Shown here: in pieces, positions 35,307 to 45,408 of the stretch
How the letters are laid out: each line of letters starts with the position of its first letter
Numbering within the stretch: position 1 is the first letter of the stretch
Source: Gnetum montanum
Lineage: Eukaryota > Streptophyta > Gnetopsida > Gnetales > Gnetaceae
Reading direction: 5' to 3'
Length of the DNA stretch: 64,000 nucleotides
Assembly: GCA_015680685.1 (NCBI GenBank)
Contig: MNCI01011880.1
Coordinates: 474,387 to 538,386 of the forward strand
Program-made: the position numbers and the translations under genes
Notes under the pieces: model-generated
What the model saw: the letters and a program-made list of their open reading frames with translations, nothing else
Databases searched by the model: none
What the model was told of the DNA's origin: nothing

Positions 35307-35791
35307 GTTCATAGATCAGGTTGTGAGAGTTGCTGTTTGCAAAAATCAACTAACTCTAAAAACTATAGAAAAATGACTAAGTCTGTTGGTAGTAGAAAAA
35401 TGGCCAAGTATAAAAATGTAGAAAAATGGCTAAGCATGAAAATGTAGAAAAATGGCTAAGTATGAAAATTACAAAAAATGGACTAAGCTTAAAACTCTAG
35501 AAAATTTGGCTATGTATGAAAATGGAGAAAAAAAATGCTAAGTATGGAAATGTAGAAAAAATGCTAACTATGAAAGCTACTAAAAATGAATAACTTTGGT
35601 GCTATGCTCTCTATGCTGAGAGCCAACTATGCTCTCTCAAGCCTCCAGAATTTTGGTTAAGTGCCAAAGATGCACGTTGGCTTTTGTCCAGCAGGTTTCT
35701 AGGGGAACTGACGAGGGTGTCCACTGTATATCAACCTATGGTGGAGAGAGCACATAGGACAATAATTAGAAAATGTAGAAGGAAATGATGA
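35307..35791 (-). other. 5' leader of element X
   Basis: Between the PBS and the gag start. It carries roughly 40-nt repeats built on AAAATGGCTAAG (35,370-35,590), which on the minus strand read CTTAGCCATTTTT. The Y leader (39,240-39,560) has the same array. It could be a packaging or leader structure. Confidence 0.55.
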
Positions 35792-35810
35792 GGATCTGCT
35801 TCTAGTGCCA
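35792..35810 (-). promoter_or_regulatory. primer-binding site of element X
   Basis: Minus strand TGGCACTAGAAGCAGATCC, five nucleotides after the LTR end. Y has TGGTGCTAGAAGGAGGG and Z TGGCACTAGAAGAAAGG in the same position. The cognate tRNA is not certain; a tRNA-Leu-like 3' end is my guess. Confidence 0.6.
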
Positions 35811-35815
35811 AAAAC

Positions 35816-37392
35816 TATGGTGATAAAAAATGTTGGTGGCTAGAATGTTGAGGGGTTTATGGATGCATAGCCTTGACTCTGCCTCTACGTGAGGGCCTTT
35901 GCTAGGAAACAGAGGTGGAGTGCCCTGAATCATCTTGTAGATTGAATATTGATTTTTTTTTATTGCAACTAGGGTATTAGGTGCAACCAGGGGTGGCGTG
36001 GTTAGCCAAAATGCAAATGCAAACAATGTGAAATGATGTTAAGTGTCAAAGTGATGTTTTGTTGTGCCAAGTGTAGTGCATAGCCACAGAATGAGGGTGA
36101 GTGTAGCTAAGGATTTCAACGAAAATGAGGGTATCAACTTGTAGAAACTATTTTCCAAGAATAGTACAACATGATGATGCATGAAAAAGAGTGAAAAGAT
36201 GCAAGAAAAATGCAAGAAAATGCAAGAAAATGCTAGAAATGAGGGAGAGAAATGGAACACTACCACAAATAGGTGCATAGTTAACTCTAAAAGGATCTCA
36301 GAAGATACACAATGTACAATAGGCACAGTGGAAGCATAGTCATAGTCTCGGTGGTGTCAAGCTATGAAGTCTAGCGCTCACCATGATGAACTATGCCTAT
36401 CAGGTTGGTCATCGTGGTGTACTGTGTAGTGTTCTACAGGGCTGCAAGAGGATCATGATGTACTATGTAGTGCAGCTATGCCTCTCTATTGGTGTGGTAT
36501 GCTCTAGGTCCCATTCACCTAAAGAGCTAAGTGCCAAGATACCAAATTTCCGAATGCCAAATGAAAGTGCCAATTGCCAGCCCCTAAAATGTTAGGGCAT
36601 AGGGGTATTTAGAGGGCTAGGGTTAGCCCAAAATGTAGATCAGGTACCACATAGTAGTGCTGTAGGTGGGACCCTTTCTACACTCGTTATGCTCTAAAGT
36701 GTAGGTATAATTTGGGACAAATGACAGGTGTAGGAGAAATACAAATTGCTAATCTTGCCTACCAAAGGAGTGCTAGAGTTGGAATGAAGGCCTATGCTGA
36801 GCTCTAGAAGCTTTTGGAGGTAGTTTCATGTTAATATGCTAGTTATGTTTTGAAGCGTAGCATAATAGTTATGTAGTTCTTGCAAAAATTGAAGTCTAGT
36901 GCCACTACGCTTTCTATGCTAGAGCATAGAAAGGATGGGATAGGGTGTAGCATGGACACTTAGAAAAATTTGGCAAAAATTACAATCCTTGTTCTTGCTA
37001 CATCAGCTACACTCAAGAGCATAGCAAGAGGGGTAACTTCAAGAGTTAGAAATTTTACTAAATGCCTCTTCCATGCTAATCTAGATTGACAACTTTTGTC
37101 TTGACACTAGTGCAAATTGGCCATCAGAGTATCGCTACAGTTGCTACACTTAAGAGCATAGCAAGGAGAAATGGGAGTGTAGTAGGACACTTAGAAAAAT
37201 TTTTGTAGCATGTGTCATCATTATGAAACTTAGTCAAAATTGCATAAAATTGGCCATTAAAGCTAACTATGCTTTATTGTAGTGGAGAGCATGATCCCAG
37301 CACTTACAAAAACTTACTAAAAGTGCCATCATTCTGACACTTAGCCAAATTTGTAGTTGAGAAGCAGTAGTCCAAATTTTTGTGGTGTTTCA
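35816..37392 (-). mobile_element. 5' LTR of element X
   Basis: 1,577 bp, starting TGAAACACC on the minus strand at 37,392. It meets the plus-strand Y LTR head to head with only a 5-nt gap, giving an inverted repeat of about 1.6 kb per arm. Confidence 0.87.
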
Positions 37393-37397
37393 TCAAT

Positions 37398-39044
37398 GTC
37401 TTGACTGCAAATTTGGCTAAGTGTCAAAATGGAGACACTTTGCCCAAATTTTTCTAAGTCTCATAATGATGGCACTTTCTACAAACTTGTTTAAGTGCTA
37501 GGACTACGCTCTCCACTATAGTAGAGTGTAGTAAGCTTTAACAACTAGGTTTGCAAGATTTTGACTAAGTGTTAAAACCATGATACATGCTACAGATTTT
37601 TCTAAGTGTTGACCTTGTGCTTGCTATGCTTGGGAGGGTAGTAAGCCTCCCATGAAGCGTAGTCAACACTTAGTCACATTTTTCTTGGTATGCTTTCTTG
37701 TTACACTTGAAAGCATAGTCAGCCTCCCATGAAGCACAGTCAACACTTAGCCACATTTTTCCTGCTATGCTCAAGAGCATAGTTAGCTTCCCATGGAGCA
37801 TAGTTAATGCTTAGTCACATTTTTCCAATTTTTGCTAGTCTTAGACCAAATTTTGCCTATGTTTGGGACTATGCTCTCACCTAGTCTAGAGCATGGTCAA
37901 GCATATATGGTAAGAATAGCCTTCAAAAGTGTCCACACCTTAGCATTGACATTTGCATTAGCTCCAACACCTTTCCAACAATAGCATTTTTCATTTTTGC
38001 ATTCCTCTTTCTCCAAAAATTGTAGCTATGCTCTAGAACATGGAACCAATGTGTAGTCTCCAAAAGTTACATTTTTGGCATTTTTTGCATCTTTTTAGGT
38101 TCTTTCTGGTCTTTTCCATGTAGATGGGAAATGTAGTCATAGTCTCTTGGCTTCATAGACTCTATTAGAGCAATGACACCACTTAACACCATAGAGCTTA
38201 ACACTAGAATATAGTTGGGGTGAGCGTAGTCCCACCTACTGCTCTACTACGTGTTGCACAATCCACATTTTGGGCTAACCATAGCCCTATAAATATCCCT
38301 ACATCCCCATATTCTAGGGGTTGGAATTTTCATTTGGCATCTAGCATTTAGGCATTTAGCACTTAGTTTCTAAGGAAAATGATACCCAAATACACTAGTA
38401 GAGAGGTAGAGTTGCATACCACGTGTACACTACAGCCTCATTGCACCCTTATAGGAGACCACATGATACATTGCAATGGCCATCCCAGCAGGCACAGACA
38501 CCACGATGAGCACTAGACTTCATAGCCTAACATCATTGAGACTGCAACTATGCTTTCCACTACACCTATTGTACACCATGTACCTTGTAAACCCCTTTTG
38601 GAGTTAACTATGCTCAACCCCATTTGGGGTAGTGTTTTGTTTCTCTCTCTTCCTCCGTTGCATTTTTTCATATTTTGGCCTACAACGATGCTTAGGCAGT
38701 GATCCCTATGTATCGACATGGTCATTTTTTGTCATAAAACTTGACTATGCTTGGCACTATTCACATTGACTATTCTCAACACTATTCACACTAATTATGC
38801 TTGGCACTATTCACACCAACTATGCATGGTGCTATTCACACCATTAACACCGTTGACATTGCTTGACACTTAAGCATCATTTTGCACTCACACCATTAGC
38901 TCTCTGTAAGTTCTTATTTGATCAAAAATACCATTCAAGGCACATTGTCTCTGCCTCCAGCAAGGCCCTCATGTAGACACAAGGTTAGGTTATGCACTCG
39001 AGAACCTCTTGGTGTTCTAGCCACCAACGTTTTTGGTTGTTATA
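37398..39044 (+). mobile_element. main part of the element Y 5' LTR
   Basis: Continues the LTR begun at 28,398-28,426 and aligns with the Y 3' LTR from its position 30 onward (TCTTGACTG... versus TCTTGATTG... at 62,778). Ends GGTTGTTATA just before the PBS. It contains the family inverted motifs (CTATGCT...AGCATAG) and repeated CACTTAGNCACATTTTT blocks. Confidence 0.87.
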
Positions 39045-39049
39045 GTTTT

Positions 39050-39066
39050 TGGTGCTAGAAGGAGGG
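39050..39066 (+). promoter_or_regulatory. primer-binding site of element Y
   Basis: TGGTGCTAGAAGGAGGG, five nucleotides after the LTR, as in X and Z. Confidence 0.6.
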
Positions 39067-39593
39067 CCTACTATTTCCTTCTTTGCACTCTATTATGGTT
39101 GTCTTTGCATGATTTCTACACCCCTATCAGTGTAGATTAGTCCCCATTGTTGGTCTCCTTGAGAATCTACATAGCAATCCAAATCGTGTCATTATCAACT
39201 TTTTTCGAAGTCTTCACTCTCTAAGCATAGAGAGCATGAGCATAGTCTCCATACTTTGCATTTTTTTCTAAAGTTTTACACATAGCCATTTTTTGAAATT
39301 TTCGTACTTTATCAATTTTTCTACATTTTTATACTTAGCCATTTTTTGCTACCAGTAGACCTAACCATTTTTTTTGCATTTTCATACTTAGCATTTTTTC
39401 TACATTTTCATACTTAGCCAAATTTTCACATTTTCATACTTAGCCAATTTTTTGCAGTTTTATACTTAGTCAATTTTTTGTAGTTTTTAGACTTAGCCAT
39501 TTTCTGCTACCCATATACTTAGGCATTTTTTTGGTAGTTTCCATAGTTAGCCATTTTTTGCAAACAGTAACTCTCATAACTTAATCTGTGAAC
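39067..39593 (+). other. 5' leader of element Y with tandem motif
   Basis: An array of 35-45-nt units around CTTAGCCATTTTTTGC (39,240-39,560), matching the X leader. No ORF. Confidence 0.55.
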
Positions 39594-41700
39594 ATGAATC
39601 CAAGTCAACCTTCCATGTTAGTGTCTAGCGTACTTGACATCTTCATAATCCACCCAAAGCATGCCATGATTAGCCATAAACAATATAACTTTGTTTGTGC
39701 CAGTATCCAAGCAAGGTTACCCATGGATCTTCTTGACCTAGAGGCAAAGGAGGACTATGAATGAGTCCACTAAGATGGATGAGAGTACAACCCTACCTTG
39801 TTCGACATAATCCAACTCATAGAGTCCTACCACCAGCTATTGTTCCAACTTATCCATGCGAACAAGCATGATGTAGGGACCAACTATCAGAAAGCCTCAT
39901 AGGAGGAGGAAGATGAGTTCGATGCTTGCACCAAATGTAAGAGCCCTCTTTACACTAGCTTCGAACAACCACTCCCTAGTACAGCTCCTCCTTGGTTTAG
40001 CTTACCTATCCACTCCAAGATGGTGACCATGCTAGCTTAGCCTTAATTGCAAGCAACTGGTGCATTCTCCTAATCTTTTTCTCAAGCAGTGGCCACCTCT
40101 CAACCCCAAATGATTTAGGCATCTTACTTCCTTCTTGTCTCATCAGTGCCCTTGGTGTCAATCCAACCCATGCATGTGTGGCCTACCTTGGTCACCATGC
40201 CCATCACTTAGCCAACACATTAACTACATCCATTCTCTATGATGTTAAATTGGCAACAACTGTCCACAACAACATTAAACTATCACACTTTGCAATCAAC
40301 AATTTTGCCCTTCACCATGCAACCAACATAAGCCTTGCCAACACAATTGGTTGGCACACCTCCAAGTTTGGATCAGGCATTCTAGCTAATCCAAAGTTTG
40401 ATCGAGGAGATCAACTGGCTAAAGGTTGCCTCCAAAATCATCAAGGTGGTGGAATTTTAGCAGGATGACACCATAAGTCCTATGGTACTATCCCTAACTC
40501 TCCGAACTAAGGTTCCACTGCCTGCTAATGACATGATAGGTACTATGAACTATTGAAGAACCCTACCTCAGCATTATCAAATAAGACCGTAGTCCCATAA
40601 CATTTCCAACTAGACCAATACTATCATTATCATCAAATTTTTGGTCAGAGTATGAACAATTGTTAGGCTTTGTAAGATGATTTGCAAAGAATGATAGAAA
40701 GGGGCCAACTAGTGCTCGATGTAGCAAGCCAATCCAATGTAGACGATGCCTCCTACATCATAAAATCCATTAGCATATGAGGCAAGTCTAAACGTGTGTA
40801 GCAACCTTTTTTGATTTGAGTGCCTCCTAGCAAGGTAAGGATTCCCTTGGCCTCCACAAGTAAGAGGCCCTCCTTCATGGTCAAAGTGCCACCTCAGGCA
40901 CCCACAAAACCCTTTGTGGTTAGGGTCCCACAACAACCATCTGCTAAGACATTAAAATGGAAAATCAACCACTCATATGCTAAGATGTTAAACTAGCATG
41001 ACGTTGCACCTATAACTACTAAACAACCCTTCCTCATCAAGTTGCCATAACGAGCTGGCCCCATAGTAACAACTCCCAAACAATCATCATTTTTCATTAG
41101 GGTGCCACAACGTGATGGTCGCTCACCTATCTAAGACCTAGTAGTGGGCAACGTGTCAGTCTTTTCTCCATTAAGAGTCGACCCCACTAGCAACCCAAGT
41201 AGGCCTACCAAATGGCAATGAAAGAACTCAAATGAGTGCCTTGCAATGTCCATGGCTAAAATAAAGGCTACAACCAACATGCAACAACTGAGCATTACGA
41301 CCATCAAACATGCCAAACAACCAACACCCAAGTCCCCTTCATGAGAGATCCATCTCTCAAGCCATATAGACAAGGTCAAGGCCAAAACAATGACTAATGA
41401 AAAGGAATTTGTAGTTGCACTAACCCTAGTAAAATAAATGCTCATGAAAAAGAACACAACACTAAGCTTGTATGACATAGTCATGATCTCAATTTCTCAT
41501 CGCCAAGTGTTGGCATAGATATTGGCCTTCATTCCTATTACAGAGGACATCCCTATAGATGAGAACATTATCCATGTAGTCATCTTGCCTCCTAGGCCAT
41601 AATAATTAGGTTCAACATCCTTGTCCTTTTGCGACAAAGTAGTCAAGGTGAACCCTGAATGAGGGGAGGTCACAAAAACACCATTGTTAATTAGCATACA
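39594..41700 (+). pseudogene. gag of element Y, capsid core deleted
   Basis: Starts at ATG 39,594 (MNPSQPSMLVSS), then KQYNFVCASIQARLP and LDLEAKEDYE, which align with the Z gag N-terminus. A Pro/Thr/Ser-rich part follows to about 40,400, then the LIQSLIEEI helix. Near 40,510 the capsid entry (TKVPLPA) jumps directly to sequence that in X lies downstream of the capsid core (SHNTSSW-type region). The block containing TKYNGxGDPNAH through the LYYLAP segment, about 0.8 kb in X, is missing. Many stops add to this. Y cannot make a capsid. Minus ORFs 41,131-41,484 and 41,497-41,946 are shadows. Confidence 0.7.
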
Positions 41701-41714
41701 TGTTGGGTAGTGCA

Positions 41715-42265
41715 CCATCCACAAGGTGCATGTTGATGATGGTATAGCAAAAAATGTAGTTCTGTACTCTATCATTGACAAACTAGGCCTAATAGACGAG
41801 ATCAAGCCTACTAAAGTCACATGTCTAAAATTCTTCAATGGATCATGTGTCACCATCAAGGACACAATCAACATCACATTCATGGTAGGAGAGTAGTTTC
41901 CCATGTTTGAAAATTTCACAATCATAGAGAACATGCTAGGATTCAATTTGATCCTAGGTCAGCCTTGGCTAGCTCAAGTATGGGTTGTCTCCTCACTAAT
42001 CAATCAAGAAATCTAGCTTCCATATGAAGGTGGTTAAGTTATCATCCATGGTGATAACATCTCCCCTCCAACTACCCACAACATAGACATGGAATAAGTG
42101 TCGAAGGTGGAGTTTCTTGGTGGTACACTTGCAACAACCAATGTAACACCTAAGGCTAACAAACCCAAATGAGTGGTTGAAGCCAATAGCCTTCCAGAGG
42201 ACCCTAAGCCTTGTGCACCCCCTAATCCATACTTGGTTAGGAAGCAACTATGTGACCAAGACTTT
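41715..42265 (+). pseudogene. retropepsin and polyprotein tail of element Y
   Basis: The plus strand reads HKVHVDDGIAKNVV (active site, near 41,730), IIDKLGLIDEIKPTKVTCLKFFNGS, GFNLILGQPWLAQ (near 41,940) and VIIHGDN. The tail PEDPKPCAPPNP...RKQLCDQD (near 42,200) closes the polyprotein. Stops at about 41,894, 42,015 and 42,034 inactivate it. Nothing of pol follows; non-coding repeats begin at once. The gene pair is collinear with X and with the gag-protease of Z. Confidence 0.75.
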
Positions 42266-42269
42266 TCCT

Positions 42270-43920
42270 TGGCAAAAAATGTACTAGGTGCTTACTTACC
42301 CCTTACCTCCATGTGCCATGCATTTTTCGTTTTCACTTGTGTTACATCTGTTCATGCATTTACATTTTTCTTGCTTACTTAGTTTACACACTACTTCACT
42401 TTATTTACATGTTTCTACTTTGTTTACACATCCATCCACTTAGCTTATGCATTGCATTTGAAAAACATAAAAATTATAAACATTAAAATTACAAAAACAA
42501 TGCTATGGCTCACCATGGCCTTAAAATAGCAACCATGACTTGAAGAGGGCTTAAACCAGTAGATGGCCCAAAATGGCATTAAACTATCAACCCCTTTATG
42601 ATGGCTTGAAGTGACCTTAAACTATTGCTATAGCCCAAAATTGCCCAAAACTATCACTTTTCACATTGCTTTTCTTTCACTTGTGCACATTAACCTTATT
42701 ACATACTTGTCGCTTGATGTTATTTCTCTAGTTGATTTTTGTAGGATCTTACAGGCACATAGCATGGCTATGCATGCAACACCGTACCTTACCAAAGTAA
42801 GGTAAGTGCATAGACCATCCACTATGTCGCTAAACTAGCATAGCTCATCCTTGGGTCATGATGTTAAACTAGCAGAACATCCACCATTCACTATGATGTT
42901 AAATTGGAATCCAACAGTCTACTAAGACTATAAACTATCACATCACAGTTTTTCAAGGCCTTGAACTGGGTTGATGATTTTCCAGGACCTTAAATTGGGT
43001 TCATAGTTTGCTAGAACCTTAAACTAGCATTTTGCTAATTTTGGAGCACCTGCCATTGGTGCAACCTTTGGGGCACTCGTAGCATCATTGCACTAGCACT
43101 TCCACTTCTTGAAAAGTTGCAACTAGTTCAGCCTTTCATGCATCTACAACATCTTTGTGTCTGGAATTTCACTTGCATTTCACATTTTACGATTTTCTTG
43201 TCTTCTAGAGGTTGTGTTTGTAGGATGAAGCCCCAAGGGCGATTAGCAAAAGGTGCATCTCATCATAGTGGCAAGTCTCCACATCGCTCTAATGTGCATG
43301 GTTGGGCTAACTAAGCCACTTAACAATGCACATTCCCTTCATCTTATTTTAGCCTACAAACAACCTTGCATTATAACCTACACATGTCCCCACATTATAG
43401 CCTATGCATGTCCCTTGCATTCAAATCCATCTTACATTCCTTGCATTCCCTTGCAAGAAAACCCCTCTGATGCATGGACATTATAAACACACATGACATA
43501 CTCTCCTCACATCATACTACCGAAACCATGGCAGACATAACATAACTCATCCCATGGGGAGCCTCTGTTGGCTAGTAAAAGCCTAAGCAGATGTAACACA
43601 CCTCATCCTTGGGAGGAAACTCCTATCCTACAAAGTGACATGGTTGCATCGAAAGCAAAGTCCATCTACTTGATGGACCATAAAGCTAATCCACTCGATG
43701 GCCAACATGTTGCGGCTAGCATTTAGCAATAAGTTGGATCCAATGGAGGTTTTCCTCATGGAAACAAAAGAAAAGAAAGAATGCATAGATGCACATCCCC
43801 AAGCAAATTAGCAACATTGTAGTTTCTCAACTAGCCTAGCCTGAAATTGACTTTGACTCTCTCATGAGTACTTTAATAAGAGGTCAATGTTTCAAGGGCA
43901 AGCCACTCTATGCCATGGTC
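42270..43920 (+). other. 3' internal non-coding region of element Y
   Basis: Contains two arrays of degenerate units ending in TTAAACTAGC/TTAAACTATC (42,500-42,660 and 42,815-43,030). A piece near 43,200-43,320 resembles Z at 60,580-60,640. ORFs of 64-77 codons have no domain. Confidence 0.5.
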
Positions 43921-43925
43921 ACCAT
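43921..43925. repeat. target-site duplication of Z, left copy
   Basis: ACCAT, identical to 62,505-62,509. Confidence 0.88.
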
Positions 43926-45153
43926 TGAAACACCATGAAATTTTGAGACCTCAGTGATTCAGCAAAGTCTCAAAGTTTAGGAAAGGATCTTCACAAGTAC
44001 AATGTCAAAAAACATTCGGGCAATGGGCACATCTTAGCAAGTTTCCTTTTTCGGCTAAGGGCCTACTACACTACACTATGCAGCTCAGCGTGGTAGACTT
44101 TAGGAAGACATAACAGAACAAGGGATGCACAATGACAACACTTCAACTTCGCAAGTTAGCCATGTTCAAAAATCTTAACTTTTGGCTTGTTACGCCACGT
44201 CACGCTATGCAGTGTAGCGCAGCGTAACGTAAGCAACACAGTTGATTTAGCCATGACATAACAAAATTCAAATAGTGGCAATCATTATGCTAGGATATGC
44301 TCCCCAGCGTATCGTAGTGTAGCTGCAGGACAATTTACTACCAAAGATTTGGAAATCCTTCAACGCTAAAGACAAGGGTGGTTACGCTATACTACACTTA
44401 AGAGAGTAGCATAGCATAGCTTCACAAGCTTCAGCTACAACACATAAGGTCAATGGTATTTTGTGGGCCCAGGACATGCATCATCTAAACCACGTTCTTC
44501 TCCTAACCCTAATCTTATAAATACCCCAGCGGACAACACTCAAAGGGTTGGCAATTATCGACAAGTTTGGCAAAGATTGACGAGATGACAAGAAAGAATT
44601 GGCAATAGAAGAGCATCGATGGTGACAGAGAGAAGCTTTTGGCCAGAGATTTTAAGTTAGCAAAAACTTTGCTTTGAGCCTGACTCCCTTGCACCCAGAT
44701 TGGCTAGTAAACAAGGTAGATTGGCCTTTTCTTGTTTAATCTCTAAATAGCTTCTTGCTGGTGGTGGATACTTCGTCCAAACCGGAGTCTGCTTGTAAAT
44801 CCTAGATCTTGGGATCGTGTGTTTCAAAATTCAATTCACTATGCCCTGTTTAGGTCGAATTTTACAATCATTTTTGCATAGTTTACATCACCTTCAGTGC
44901 CTTCAAGATATGATCTTGGAGTAGATCTCGCTTTCTCATCAATTGACAATATATTTTCATATCAAATCATTGCCTTATTATACGATCATTGATAGGTTTA
45001 CTGACTAAGTAAGTCCCTGTCTGATCAACAAGACCATTTAGGGCACCTCGGATTCATTTTCTCCAGCACAGCCCTCACACAAATTCGGGGTTGGAACTGT
45101 GTACATGGTAATCCTCTCGGTGTTTCTAGTGACCAACATTTTCCTTCGTTATA
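43926..45153 (+). mobile_element. 5' LTR of element Z
   Basis: 1,228 bp from TGAAACACC to CGTTATA (family form CGTTACA). In the two stretches I compared with the 3' copy, differences were about 8% and 15%, mostly transitions at CG sites of the inverted motifs. Inverted motifs include GTTACGC...GCGTAAC near 44,190-44,230. Confidence 0.88.
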
Positions 45154-45158
45154 GTTTT

Positions 45159-45175
45159 CTGGCACTAGAAGAAAG
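45159..45175 (+). promoter_or_regulatory. primer-binding site of element Z
   Basis: TGGCACTAGAAGAAAGG shortly after the LTR end, equivalent to the X and Y sites. Confidence 0.55.
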
Positions 45176-45408
45176 GCCTTTTACCTTCAATCTATGTTTC
45201 ACAGGTAGTCCTGTAAGCTGTTTGTACCCATTATCGACTAACGTAAACGTGATACCTTCGTGGTCATTTATGTGATCATGCAATATAGATCGGTTACTCC
45301 AACGATTCCTTTGAAATCCAGTTGATAGAAATCCCAGATCTACCTTTAACCTACTTTTGCCTTTGTGATCTTCAGTCCTGTTATTATTACCTTCTAGCTA
45401 CGTAGAGA

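Larger units (their letters stand above)
28427..37392 (-). mobile_element. element X: gag-protease-only Tat-like retrotransposon, inserted in the Y 5' LTR
   Basis: A 9.0-kb minus-strand element with LTRs at 35,816-37,392 (5') and 28,427-29,999 (3'), a primer-binding site next to the 5' LTR and a PPT next to the 3' LTR. The interior encodes gag and retropepsin only; there is no RT, RNase H or integrase. It would depend on proteins of an autonomous relative such as Z. It lies inside the Y LTR, so it is younger than Y. Sequence and layout are closest to Y. Confidence 0.87.

Noticed and set aside
28398-39044. A single giant foldback element made of inverted LTRs
   Set aside because: Better explained by X inserted in the Y LTR: the Y LTR start is at 28,398, its continuation at 37,398, and decayed target-site duplications flank X.
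41131-41946. Minus-strand ORFs of 117 and 149 codons
   Set aside because: Complement of the Y gag-protease region; the plus strand carries the VDDG protease motifs.
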